Source: an uncultured Propioniciclava sp.
GTDB taxonomy: Bacteria; Actinomycetota; Actinomycetes; Propionibacteriales; Propionibacteriaceae
Reading direction: 5' to 3'
Assembly (NCBI GenBank): GCA_937872005.1
Contig: CALMPQ010000038.1
Span: 1-5,341 of the forward strand
Length of the DNA stretch: 5,341 nt
This document shows, piece after piece, positions 1-5,341 of this stretch (position 1 is its first letter; the number at the start of each line of letters is the position of its first letter). Below the pieces are notes generated by a model, which was not told the DNA's origin, did no database searches, and saw nothing but the letters and a program-made list of their open reading frames with translations. Both the position numbers and the translations under genes were made by a program.

Positions 1-556
<556 letters not shown>

Positions 557-564
557 GTCGGTTG

Positions 565-571
565 CTTCCTC
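565..571 (-). promoter_or_regulatory. Ribosome binding site of secA that decides the GTG start
   Basis: On the minus strand GAGGAAG (571-565) lies 8 bases before the GTG at 556. It is a good partial match to the anti-Shine-Dalgarno sequence at normal distance. The competing in-frame ATG at 607 is preceded by C-rich sequence (GACCCCCTACG) with no such site. This supports 556 as the start of SecA. Confidence 0.7.
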
Positions 572-577
572 ATCGCT

Positions 578-616
578 CGTCCGGCGCCGGACGGCACCGT
601 CCCCCATCGTAGGGGG
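578..616 (-). promoter_or_regulatory. Overlapping inverted repeats in the ycaQ-secA gap (possible structured secA leader)
   Basis: The 77-base gap between the ycaQ stop and the secA start holds three overlapping inverted repeats. The first is a perfect 16-base palindrome, CGTCCGGCGCCGGACG (578-593), able to form a 6-bp stem with a GCGC loop. The second is GGACGG-TG-CCGTCC on the minus strand (602-589). The third is CCCCC-TACGAT-GGGGG on the minus strand (616-601). The CCGTCC segment is shared by the first two, so they cannot form together. No U-run follows, so this is not a standard intrinsic terminator. TACGAT (611-606) also fits the actinobacterial -10 pattern TAnnnT, but no convincing -35 lies 16-19 bases upstream. 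The repeats are seen directly; a regulatory role is inference, and short GC-rich palindromes arise easily in such genomes. Confidence 0.35.
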
Positions 617-633
617 TCACGCGCAGGGTGGCC

Positions 634-1848
634 TCACAGCCGGAGCGCGAGCGTCGCGGCCAGTGTGCCCTTCGGCGCCACCACCACGTCGGCCAGCCCC
701 AGCCACCCGGCCATCAGGTGCAACTCGGACGCCAGCGCCCCGGCCACCTCGGTGGCAGACAGGGTGGCTGAGCCTGTCGAAACCTCCAGCCACGCCGACT
801 GCACCCGCAACACGCCGGCGGCGCGGTCGGCCTTGAGGTCGACCCGGGCTGCCGGACGGTCGCCGTACCAGAACAGGTACACGTAGTAGCCGTACTGCCG
901 CTGGGGTTCAGGCACGTAGATCTCGATGCGGTAGTACGTGCCGAACAGCTTCTCCAAGCGCCGGCGCTCGAACACCATCGAGTCGAACGGGCTCACCAGC
1001 GCCTGCGCGTGCAGCGTGCGGGGCAGCCGAGCCTCGTGCCACAACCAGTGCCGGCCGGGCACCCCGGCGACCTCGACCGGCTCCAGTTCGCCGCGGGCCA
1101 CCAAGCGCTGTACGGCGGCGAGCGTGGCGTCCTTGCGCAGGTAGAAGTACTCGCTCAGGGCGGTGAGGTCGGCGACGCCCAAAGCCCGCGCCGCCCGGGC
1201 CACGAGCTGGTCGCGGGCGTCGGCGTCCGACGGGTCGGGGGTGGCGTGCACGGCCGGCGGCAGCACGCGCTCGGTGAGGTCGTAGCGCCGCTCGAACGCC
1301 GAGTTCCGCCCGGCGACGCTGAGGGTGCCGACGTTGAACAGGTGCTCCAGGACGTACTTGGCCTCGGACCAGTTCCAGCCCCAGTGGTCCTTCCGACGGA
1401 TCTCGTCGTGCTCGATCTCGCGGGCCGTCAGCGGGCCGCGCTCCGCGATGTCGCCCAGGATGCGCTGGACGAGGTCGGGGTGATGCGTGCGGATCTCGTC
1501 CACCCGCCTGTTCTCGGCGGCGGCCTGGGCGCGTTTGCGCACCCGGAGGGCAGGCTCGAGGTTCACGTCGATCAGGCTGGCCGCGTGCCCCCAGTACTCG
1601 AACACCCTGCGAGGCGCCTTCGACCAGGCCCGCTCCAGCAGGGCGGGGTCGTAGGGGCCGAGCCGCGCGAACAGCGGCATCAGGTGGGCCCGGACCGCCA
1701 CGTTCACCGAGTCGATCTGGAACTGTGTCACCCGGTCGATCTCGGCCTGCACGTGCCGCATGGTGACGGCGGCGCGCCGGGGGCGCCCGAAGCCTTGGGC
1801 CGCGAGCGCCACCCGGCGCGCCTGTGCGTGGGTGAGTCGGCGGGTCAC
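634..1848 (-). CDS. ycaQ: YcaQ/AlkX-type winged-helix DNA glycosylase (HTH_42 family)
   Basis: This 404-residue protein fits the YcaQ/AlkZ family (formerly DUF1006), whose E. coli member is about 410 residues and excises bulky N-alkylated bases, unhooking nitrogen-mustard interstrand crosslinks. The N terminus TRRLTHAQARRVALAAQGF is the family helix. QID at 44-46 matches the catalytic Q-x-D motif of the YcaQ/AlkX branch (QxQ is usual in AlkZ). A winged-helix segment follows at about 125-197 (RGPLTAREIE, WNWSEAKYVLEHLF, RRYDLTERVLP). The family hallmark SPFDSMVFERRRLEKLFG is at 286-303, then YRIEIYVPEPQRQYGYYV at 306-323. The GTG start overlaps the hpf stop as GTGA. AAGGAG abuts the start with no spacing, so initiation probably relies on coupling to hpf translation. 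Residues 356-362 are encoded by a repeat-like insert (see 763-784). Cytoplasmic, with no signal peptide. Assignment to the family is firm; crosslink repair by this protein is inferred from homology. Confidence 0.88.
   Translation of the reverse strand: MTRRLTHAQARRVALAAQGFGRPRRAAVTMRHVQAEIDRVTQFQIDSVNVAVRAHLMPLFARLGPYDPALLERAWSKAPRRVFEYWGHAASLIDVNLEPALRVRKRAQAAAENRRVDEIRTHHPDLVQRILGDIAERGPLTAREIEHDEIRRKDHWGWNWSEAKYVLEHLFNVGTLSVAGRNSAFERRYDLTERVLPPAVHATPDPSDADARDQLVARAARALGVADLTALSEYFYLRKDATLAAVQRLVARGELEPVEVAGVPGRHWLWHEARLPRTLHAQALVSPFDSMVFERRRLEKLFGTYYRIEIYVPEPQRQYGYYVYLFWYGDRPAARVDLKADRAAGVLRVQSAWLEVSTGSATLSATEVAGALASELHLMAGWLGLADVVVAPKGTLAATLALRL
763..784 (-). repeat. Dispersed-repeat-like 22-mer embedded in ycaQ
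   Basis: Within ycaQ the minus strand reads GGTTTCGACAGGCTCAGCC followed by ACC. From memory, this string and close variants (TTTCGACAAGCTCAACCACC) recur in large numbers in intergenic regions of many actinobacterial genomes, though I cannot search for it here. In frame it encodes VSTGSAT (356-362). It brings in GTT, TCG, ACA and TCA, followed by a TCT a few codons later, in a gene that otherwise prefers codons ending in G or C. It lies between the last beta strand (VQSAWLE) and the final helix (ALASELHLMAGWLGL), a place where a loop can tolerate insertion. No second copy was noticed in this window. Confidence 0.45.
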
Positions 1849-2453
1849 TCCTTCGCTGCGACGTCGAGGTGGATCACGCCGTAGTCGTAGGCCTTGCGGC
1901 GGTAGACCACGCTCGGTGCCTGCGACTCGGCGTCGACGTAGAGGAAGAAGTCGTGCCCCACCAGTTCCATCTCGTCGAGGGCCTGGGCGAGCGTCAGCGG
2001 CGTCGCGGGGAAGATCTTCTCCCGAACGACGAGCGGCCCGTCACCCGTGATCTCCAGACCGGCGATGCGGCGCACCTGCGGGCCGTCATCGGCGGCGGGG
2101 GCCGCGGCAGCATTGCCAGGCAGGTCGAGGGTGTCGGAGACACGCAGGCCACGGTGCACCTTGCGACGGTCGGCGGCGCGGCGCAGTTGGCTCTTCATCT
2201 TGTCGAGGGCGTGCTCGAACGCGACCGACTTGTCGTCGGCGGACGCGACGGACCGGACGACCGGCCCCTTCCCGATGAGGGTGATCTCCACCTGGGTGGC
2301 CTGGTCCGGCTGCTTGTGTGCGTTGGTCGAGACCTGCACCTCCACGCGCTGGACCCGATCGCGGAACCGCTCGATCCCGCTGATGCGCTCCGAGACCTTC
2401 TCCCGGAACTCGTCCGAGATGGTGCAGCGACGGCCGGTGACGATGACGTCCAT
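1845..2453 (-). CDS. hpf: Long-form ribosome hibernation promoting factor (HPF/S30AE family)
   Basis: HPF binds the 30S decoding region of idle ribosomes. The long form, through its C-terminal domain, joins two 70S ribosomes into 100S dimers and protects them in stationary phase or stress. This 202-residue protein has the S30AE domain at about 1-104 (MDVIVTGRRCTISDEFREKV, with basic helix KSQLRRAADRRKVHR at 87-101). An Ala/Pro/Asp-rich linker spans about 105-140. The C-terminal dimerisation domain runs from 141 to 198, with the hallmark EMELVGHDFFLYVDAES and VVYRRKAYDYGVIHL. ATG at 2453 was chosen because AGGAGG sits 5 bases upstream and the family N terminus begins there. The same frame is open 39 codons further up to 2570, but that extension is unlike HPF. 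The gene lies 113 bases after comF and overlaps the next gene by GTGA. The position next to secA matches the M. tuberculosis HPF homologue Rv3241c. Confidence 0.96.
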   Translation of the reverse strand: MDVIVTGRRCTISDEFREKVSERISGIERFRDRVQRVEVQVSTNAHKQPDQATQVEITLIGKGPVVRSVASADDKSVAFEHALDKMKSQLRRAADRRKVHRGLRVSDTLDLPGNAAAAPAADDGPQVRRIAGLEITGDGPLVVREKIFPATPLTLAQALDEMELVGHDFFLYVDAESQAPSVVYRRKAYDYGVIHLDVAAKE

Positions 2454-2458
2454 GTCAA

Positions 2459-2464
2459 CCTCCT
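2459..2464 (-). promoter_or_regulatory. Strong Shine-Dalgarno sequence of hpf
   Basis: Minus-strand AGGAGG lies 5 bases (TTGAC) before the ATG at 2453. It is the full consensus and the best start context in the window together with that of lpqB. It fixes the hpf start and rules out the longer open frame beginning near 2570. Confidence 0.85.
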
Positions 2465-2498
2465 GTGTCGGGAAACAACAGTGGCACCCACGCCCACC

Positions 2499-2518
2499 CC
2501 TCCGACCGGGGTCGGAAG
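2499..2518 (-). promoter_or_regulatory. Stem-loop in the hpf leader
   Basis: On the minus strand CTTCCGAC-CCCG-GTCGGAGG forms an 8-bp stem (one G-U pair) closed by a CCCG tetraloop. It ends 45 bases before the hpf ATG. The following bases are G-rich (GGTGGGCGTGGG) with no T-run, so it is not a canonical terminator. It could be a processing or stabilising element separating hpf from upstream mRNA, or chance. The structure is read by eye and was not folded. Confidence 0.35.
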
Positions 2519-2541
2519 CTGGCGTTCGGTGCCATGCCCCC

Positions 2542-2570
2542 AACCTAGCGCGGACGTTCCCAATATTCAC
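2542..2570 (-). promoter_or_regulatory. Possible hpf promoter
   Basis: The minus strand shows GTGAAT (2570-2565), a 17-base spacer, then TAGGTT (2547-2542). TAGGTT fits the actinobacterial -10 pattern TAnnnT; the -35 shares only the central TGA with TTGACA. A transcript would start near 2535 and have a leader of about 80 bases containing the stem-loop at 2499-2518. The -35 overlaps the comF stop codon. The match is weak; the 113-base gap and the stress role of HPF make a private promoter plausible. Confidence 0.25.
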
Positions 2571-3268
2571 GCGATGGTCGCGGTTCGTTCACCGTTCGCT
2601 CGCCGCAGCGGCGTCGCCGCCACGACCGCGCACCCGGACGCCGGCGTCCCGGCCCCATCGAGCGCCCGGCATGCCTCGACCAGGCTCGCGCCGGTGGTGG
2701 TGAGGTCGTCGACGACCACCCGCACGCCGGGCAGCCCCACCCGCGCCGACAGGGCCCCCACCAGGTTGCGGCGCCGCTCGTGCTCCCCCAACGCCGACTG
2801 GTCCGACACGCGCCGCACGTGCCGCAGCACCGGATCCACCCGTGTCGGCAAGCCCGAGGCGGCGAGCGTGCGTGCCGCCACCCGCGCCAGGAGCAGGGTG
2901 GTGTCCAGCCCCCGTTCGCGCACCGACCGGGGCTGCGAGGGCATCGGGACCAGCACGAGCTCGCCCGGGAGCCCGATCCCGCCGGCCAGCAGTCCCCCGA
3001 CCGCGAGCGCCAGCGCCCGGCCCAGCGGAGCACCCAGCCACCAGCCACCCCGCTCCTTGTACGCGACAATGCACCGCTGCCACACGTCCGCGTACGCCCC
3101 GGCCGCCACCACCGGGACGCCCGTCCCCACCACCGCGAACGGCGTCGGGTCCCCCACCACCGGCGCGCAGGAGGTGCAGAGCTGGGCGGTCGGCGTCCCA
3201 CACCCAGGGCAGGCGGAACCGAGTAAGAGGGACGCGGCGGCGTCCACCCAGGGAGTCAGCACGCACAA
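2567..3268 (-). CDS. comF: ComF-family phosphoribosyltransferase with N-terminal zinc finger
   Basis: This 233-residue protein belongs to the ComF/ComFC (GntX) family, cytoplasmic type I PRTase-fold proteins linked to DNA uptake in competent bacteria but present in many species not known to be competent. Paired CxxC motifs (Cys20/Cys23 and Cys31/Cys34) form the predicted zinc finger. The family blocks follow in order: YKERGG (70-75), LVPMPSQPRSVRERGLD (106-122), DQSALGEHERRRNLVGAL (156-173), and the PRPP-binding loop VVVDDLTTTGAS (184-195) with its Asp-Asp pair intact. The start is uncertain. The most upstream choice is TTG at 3268, 18 bases after and in the same frame as the lpqB stop; GTG codons at 3262 and 3247 are alternatives. 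None has a visible Shine-Dalgarno sequence, so coupling to lpqB translation is likely. The substrate in actinobacteria is not known to me. The position matches Rv3242c of M. tuberculosis. Confidence 0.92.
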   Translation of the reverse strand: MCVLTPWVDAAASLLLGSACPGCGTPTAQLCTSCAPVVGDPTPFAVVGTGVPVVAAGAYADVWQRCIVAYKERGGWWLGAPLGRALALAVGGLLAGGIGLPGELVLVPMPSQPRSVRERGLDTTLLLARVAARTLAASGLPTRVDPVLRHVRRVSDQSALGEHERRRNLVGALSARVGLPGVRVVVDDLTTTGASLVEACRALDGAGTPASGCAVVAATPLRRANGERTATIA

Positions 3269-3286
3269 GGGTTTAGGCGGCGCCTG

Positions 3287-4978
3287 TCACGGGTAGAAAA
3301 TCGCCCCGAGGGCCGTGGCGTGCGCCGACCAGCGGAAGTCGCTGTTGTAGCGCCAGACCTGGCCCTCCGCGTCGCGGACCATGGGCGGCACGCCCGGCGC
3401 GACGGCCAGTTCCACCAGCCCCGTCGTCGCGGTGGGGCCGATCGGCACCACGGTCGAGCCGTCCTGGGTGGCCGCCAGCACGCTCGTCGAACGCCCGTCG
3501 TCGACCAGCACCAGCAGGGAGTCCGCCGCCCGCCACCCGACGTCACGCACGGTCAGCTGGGCGAGCGATCCCGTGGACACGTTGACCTCACGGAACCCGT
3601 CCACGACGCTGTCGGGGCCGTCCCGCTGGATGCGGGCCAGTCCCAGCACCTGCTGCCCGCCCGGGCGCTGGACCACCAGGGCGATCCGCATGCCGTCGGG
3701 TGAGATGCGGAAGGCCTCGACACGGCCCTCACCGATCCCCTCCACGAACAGGTGCGTCCACTCGCCCTGAGGGGTCACCACGGCCAGCTCACCGGCGTCG
3801 TTGTTCACCCACAGGCTGTCCTGCCGCGCGAACTGCGGGCGTCGCAGGCCGATCGAACTGCCCAGCGGCCGGACCACCGACTCACCGAGCGGCGCGAGCT
3901 CGAGGCTGCTGCGGTCGGCGGTGACCGCGGCGGCCACGAGGGCGTCCTGCCGGACGGCCGCGTGGGTGGCGCTGGCGACGCCGGGAGCGACGGGGAGGTT
4001 GCCCTCACCGGGGCCCTCCATGACACGCACCAACGCCCCACCCTCGAGCCCGAACAGCTGCCGGCTGCCCTGGCGGGGGGTCGGGTCGGCGTCGGGGAAA
4101 CCCGTCACGGGGATGGTCTGGCCGTAGGGATCCACGGCCCAGGGCTCCTCGCCGACCCACCCGACCGAGACCGCCAGGATCGACTCGAACGAGCGGAAGC
4201 TCCAGACCAGTTGGGTCGCCAGGGCCACCCGCTGGGCGGCGTCCAGATCACCCCCGGTGCGGCGCAACTCGATGCGGGCCACCCCGGCCGGGGTGACGGT
4301 CGCACGCTCCAGCGTGAGGGCGGGCAGGGCCGGCTCGACCGACGGTGCCAGCCACTCCGTCGCGCCACCCACGACGGCGCGGGCGGCGCCCTCGTAGGCA
4401 CCGCTGCCGCGCGGGTAGAACCGTGGGTCGGGCACCAGCCAGCGGCCGCCCGGGGCGTAGAAGTACGGCGTGACACGGGTGAAGGCACTGGAGAACAGGT
4501 ACTCCGAGATCAACAGCCCCGCCGGGGGGTTGCCGATGCGCCACTGGCCGTCGGCGTCGCGGACGAGCCCGAAGTCATGGTCGATCGTCTCGGTGGACTG
4601 CCGGTACGCGCCCTGGGCGTCCAGCGTTCCAACCACGGGTGCGCGCAGGGTGGCCCCGGTCTCGGTGGCCACGACGGGGTTGCCCTCGGCGTGGATGCGC
4701 ACGCCGGCGCCGGGGCTCCACGCTCGGGACGCCTCCGTGGTCAGGTAGGTGCGCGCGACCGCGTAGTCGGGCTGGTAGGACGCCATCGCGTGCAGGAAGC
4801 CCTCCACCACCGTGATGGGGAGCGCGTTCCTCCCCGGCGGGGCGGGGGCGATCTCCACGCCGGGGTTGAGGCGTCCGGGGGCGGCGGAGACGCGCTCGAC
4901 CGGGCCGCTCGTGGGGACGCCGCTGCAGCCGACCAGCGCCACCGCCAACGCGACCAGGAGGGTGGCGAGTCGCTTCAT
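3287..4978 (-). CDS. lpqB: Lipoprotein LpqB, accessory protein of the MtrAB two-component system
   Basis: LpqB is a membrane-anchored lipoprotein acting on the outer face of the membrane. In mycobacteria it binds the extracellular domain of MtrB and influences MtrA phosphorylation and cell-wall functions. The 563-residue product begins MKRLATLLVALAVALVGCSG, a signal peptide with lipobox LVGC and lipidated Cys18, followed by the typical SGVPTSGPVE. An N-terminal domain spans about 50-165 (ITVVEGFLHAMASYQPDYAVARTYLT). A GerMN-like domain lies at about 170-280 (RFYPRG, AVVGGATEWLAPSVEPALP). The rest (about 300-563) is the repetitive LpqB beta-propeller, ending AHATALGAIFYP. ATG at 4978 is supported by AGGAGG 5 bases upstream and by the signal peptide; the frame is open further up to 5089, but that part encodes mtrB in another frame. 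It overlaps the mtrB stop by ATGA, so the two are translationally coupled. Length is normal for the family. Confidence 0.96.
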   Translation of the reverse strand: MKRLATLLVALAVALVGCSGVPTSGPVERVSAAPGRLNPGVEIAPAPPGRNALPITVVEGFLHAMASYQPDYAVARTYLTTEASRAWSPGAGVRIHAEGNPVVATETGATLRAPVVGTLDAQGAYRQSTETIDHDFGLVRDADGQWRIGNPPAGLLISEYLFSSAFTRVTPYFYAPGGRWLVPDPRFYPRGSGAYEGAARAVVGGATEWLAPSVEPALPALTLERATVTPAGVARIELRRTGGDLDAAQRVALATQLVWSFRSFESILAVSVGWVGEEPWAVDPYGQTIPVTGFPDADPTPRQGSRQLFGLEGGALVRVMEGPGEGNLPVAPGVASATHAAVRQDALVAAAVTADRSSLELAPLGESVVRPLGSSIGLRRPQFARQDSLWVNNDAGELAVVTPQGEWTHLFVEGIGEGRVEAFRISPDGMRIALVVQRPGGQQVLGLARIQRDGPDSVVDGFREVNVSTGSLAQLTVRDVGWRAADSLLVLVDDGRSTSVLAATQDGSTVVPIGPTATTGLVELAVAPGVPPMVRDAEGQVWRYNSDFRWSAHATALGAIFYP

Positions 4979-5341
4979 CCTGTCCTCCTCTCGGCCGGGA
5001 CGACCGGCAGCGGGGACTCGGAGATCGTGCCGCCCGGATCGAGCGGCAGGGTGATCCGGAACTGCGCCCCATGGCCCGGACGCCCCCACGCGTTGAGCCA
5101 GCCACCGTGCAGCTGGGCATCTTCCAGTGCGATCGACAGGCCGAGGCCCGACCCACCCACGGTGCGCTGGCGGGAGGGGTCGGCGCGCCAGAACCGGGTG
5201 AACACCTGGTGGGCCTGGGCACTGCTGAAGCCGACACCGTGGTCACGGACCGTGATGGCGGCCGCGTCCGCGTTCGCGGCGATGCCGACCTCGACGTCCT
5301 TGCCCTCGCCGTGCTCGATGGCGTTGCTCAGCAGGTTCGAC
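4975..5341 (-). CDS. mtrB: Sensor histidine kinase MtrB, C-terminal 121 residues (5' end outside window)
   Basis: MtrB is the membrane sensor kinase that phosphorylates the response regulator MtrA, controlling cell division, wall turnover and osmotic response in actinobacteria. Only the end of the HATPase_c domain is present. Numbered from the first full codon, it shows the N box SNLLSNAIEH (1-10), G1 box RDHGVGF (32-38), F box FTRFWRADPSR (47-57) and G2 box GGSGLGLSIALEDA (62-75), followed by HGGWLNAWGRPGHGAQFRITLP. All ATP-binding residues expected in this part are there. The phrases FWRADPSR, the AWGxPGxGAxFRxTLP block and the SPLP tail are, from memory, characteristic of MtrB over other kinases, and lpqB directly downstream settles the identity. 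The stop TGA overlaps the lpqB start as ATGA. The HAMP and dimerisation domains and mtrA should lie beyond position 5341. Confidence 0.95.
   Translation of the reverse strand, partial: SNLLSNAIEHGEGKDVEVGIAANADAAAITVRDHGVGFSSAQAHQVFTRFWRADPSRQRTVGGSGLGLSIALEDAQLHGGWLNAWGRPGHGAQFRITLPLDPGGTISESPLPVVPAERRTG
4984..4989 (-). promoter_or_regulatory. Shine-Dalgarno sequence of lpqB inside the mtrB 3' end
   Basis: Minus-strand AGGAGG lies 5 bases (ACAGG) before the ATG at 4978, within the last codons of mtrB ([16 protein letters not shown]). It sets the lpqB start at the signal peptide and lets lpqB be translated in step with mtrB. Confidence 0.85.

Noticed and set aside
1009..1884. Plus-strand open frame of 291 codons antisense to ycaQ
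   Set aside because: The repetitive Val/Gly/His/Leu-rich composition is typical of the reverse strand of a GC-rich gene, and the opposite strand encodes a well-supported family protein.
2454..2570. 39-codon N-terminal extension of hpf from an upstream ATG
   Set aside because: HPF family proteins begin at MDVIVTGR; a consensus Shine-Dalgarno sequence precedes that ATG, and the extension is low-complexity leader sequence.
3104..3166. Repeated CCACCACC strings in comF, suggesting a tandem repeat
   Set aside because: They encode scattered Val-Val-Gly and similar residues with irregular spacing; no consistent repeat unit.
1869..3296. Plus-strand open frame of 475 codons antisense to hpf and comF
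   Set aside because: It runs opposite to two clearly recognisable genes, shows no known family features, crosses a gene boundary and is Arg/Pro/Ser-rich late on. Long antisense frames are expected in GC-rich DNA.
4280..4295. Perfect 16-base palindrome CACCCCGGCCGGGGTG inside lpqB
   Set aside because: It encodes ordinary residues of the GerMN region (around VTPAGVA) with the codons this genome favours; such palindromes arise by chance in GC-rich coding sequence.
5328..5341. GCTCAGCAGGTTCGA near the right edge as a second copy of the 763-784 motif
   Set aside because: It matches only in short pieces and is fully explained by the conserved N-box codons of MtrB (SNLLS).

Overview
This is a GC-rich window (by eye roughly 70% GC, with strong G/C third positions) whose genes all lie on the minus strand. 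Read in the direction of transcription (5341 down to 1), the order is mtrB (3' end) - lpqB - comF - hpf - ycaQ-like - secA (5' part). The order mtrA-mtrB-lpqB-comF-hpf-secA is the conserved actinobacterial arrangement, matching Rv3246c-Rv3240c of Mycobacterium tuberculosis as I recall it. The host is therefore almost certainly an actinobacterium. The SecA wording and the dispersed motif inside ycaQ lean towards Propionibacteriaceae or relatives, but that is a weak inference.

Layout: 5341-4975 is the catalytic end of the sensor kinase MtrB (N, G1, F and G2 boxes). It overlaps by ATGA with lpqB (4978-3287), a lipoprotein with a clear lipobox that is known as the accessory partner of MtrAB. After an 18-base gap comes a ComF-type phosphoribosyltransferase (3268-2567) with a zinc-finger N terminus. 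Its likely start is TTG without a visible Shine-Dalgarno sequence. A 113-base gap (2566-2454) holds a possible promoter and a stem-loop and leads into long-form hibernation promoting factor hpf (2453-1845), which has a near-ideal ribosome binding site. hpf overlaps by GTGA with a YcaQ/AlkX-type winged-helix DNA glycosylase (1848-634). This gene is an addition relative to the M. tuberculosis order, where hpf is directly next to secA1. A 77-base gap (633-557) with overlapping inverted repeats leads into secA, of which the first 185 residues are present before the window ends.

Functionally the block joins envelope and cell-cycle signalling (MtrB, LpqB), ribosome hibernation (HPF), probable DNA repair (YcaQ-like), a PRPP-type enzyme (ComF) and the essential export motor (SecA). 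Tight spacing suggests co-transcription of mtrB-lpqB-comF and of hpf-ycaQ, possibly on into secA.

I see no wholly new system here. The points most worth a second look are a dispersed-repeat-like 22-mer embedded in the ycaQ reading frame (763-784), the mutually exclusive hairpins in the secA leader (578-616), and the glycosylase gene sitting inside an otherwise conserved locus. There is no gene-free stretch longer than 300 bases, and I see no tRNA, rRNA, CRISPR array or insertion sequence.
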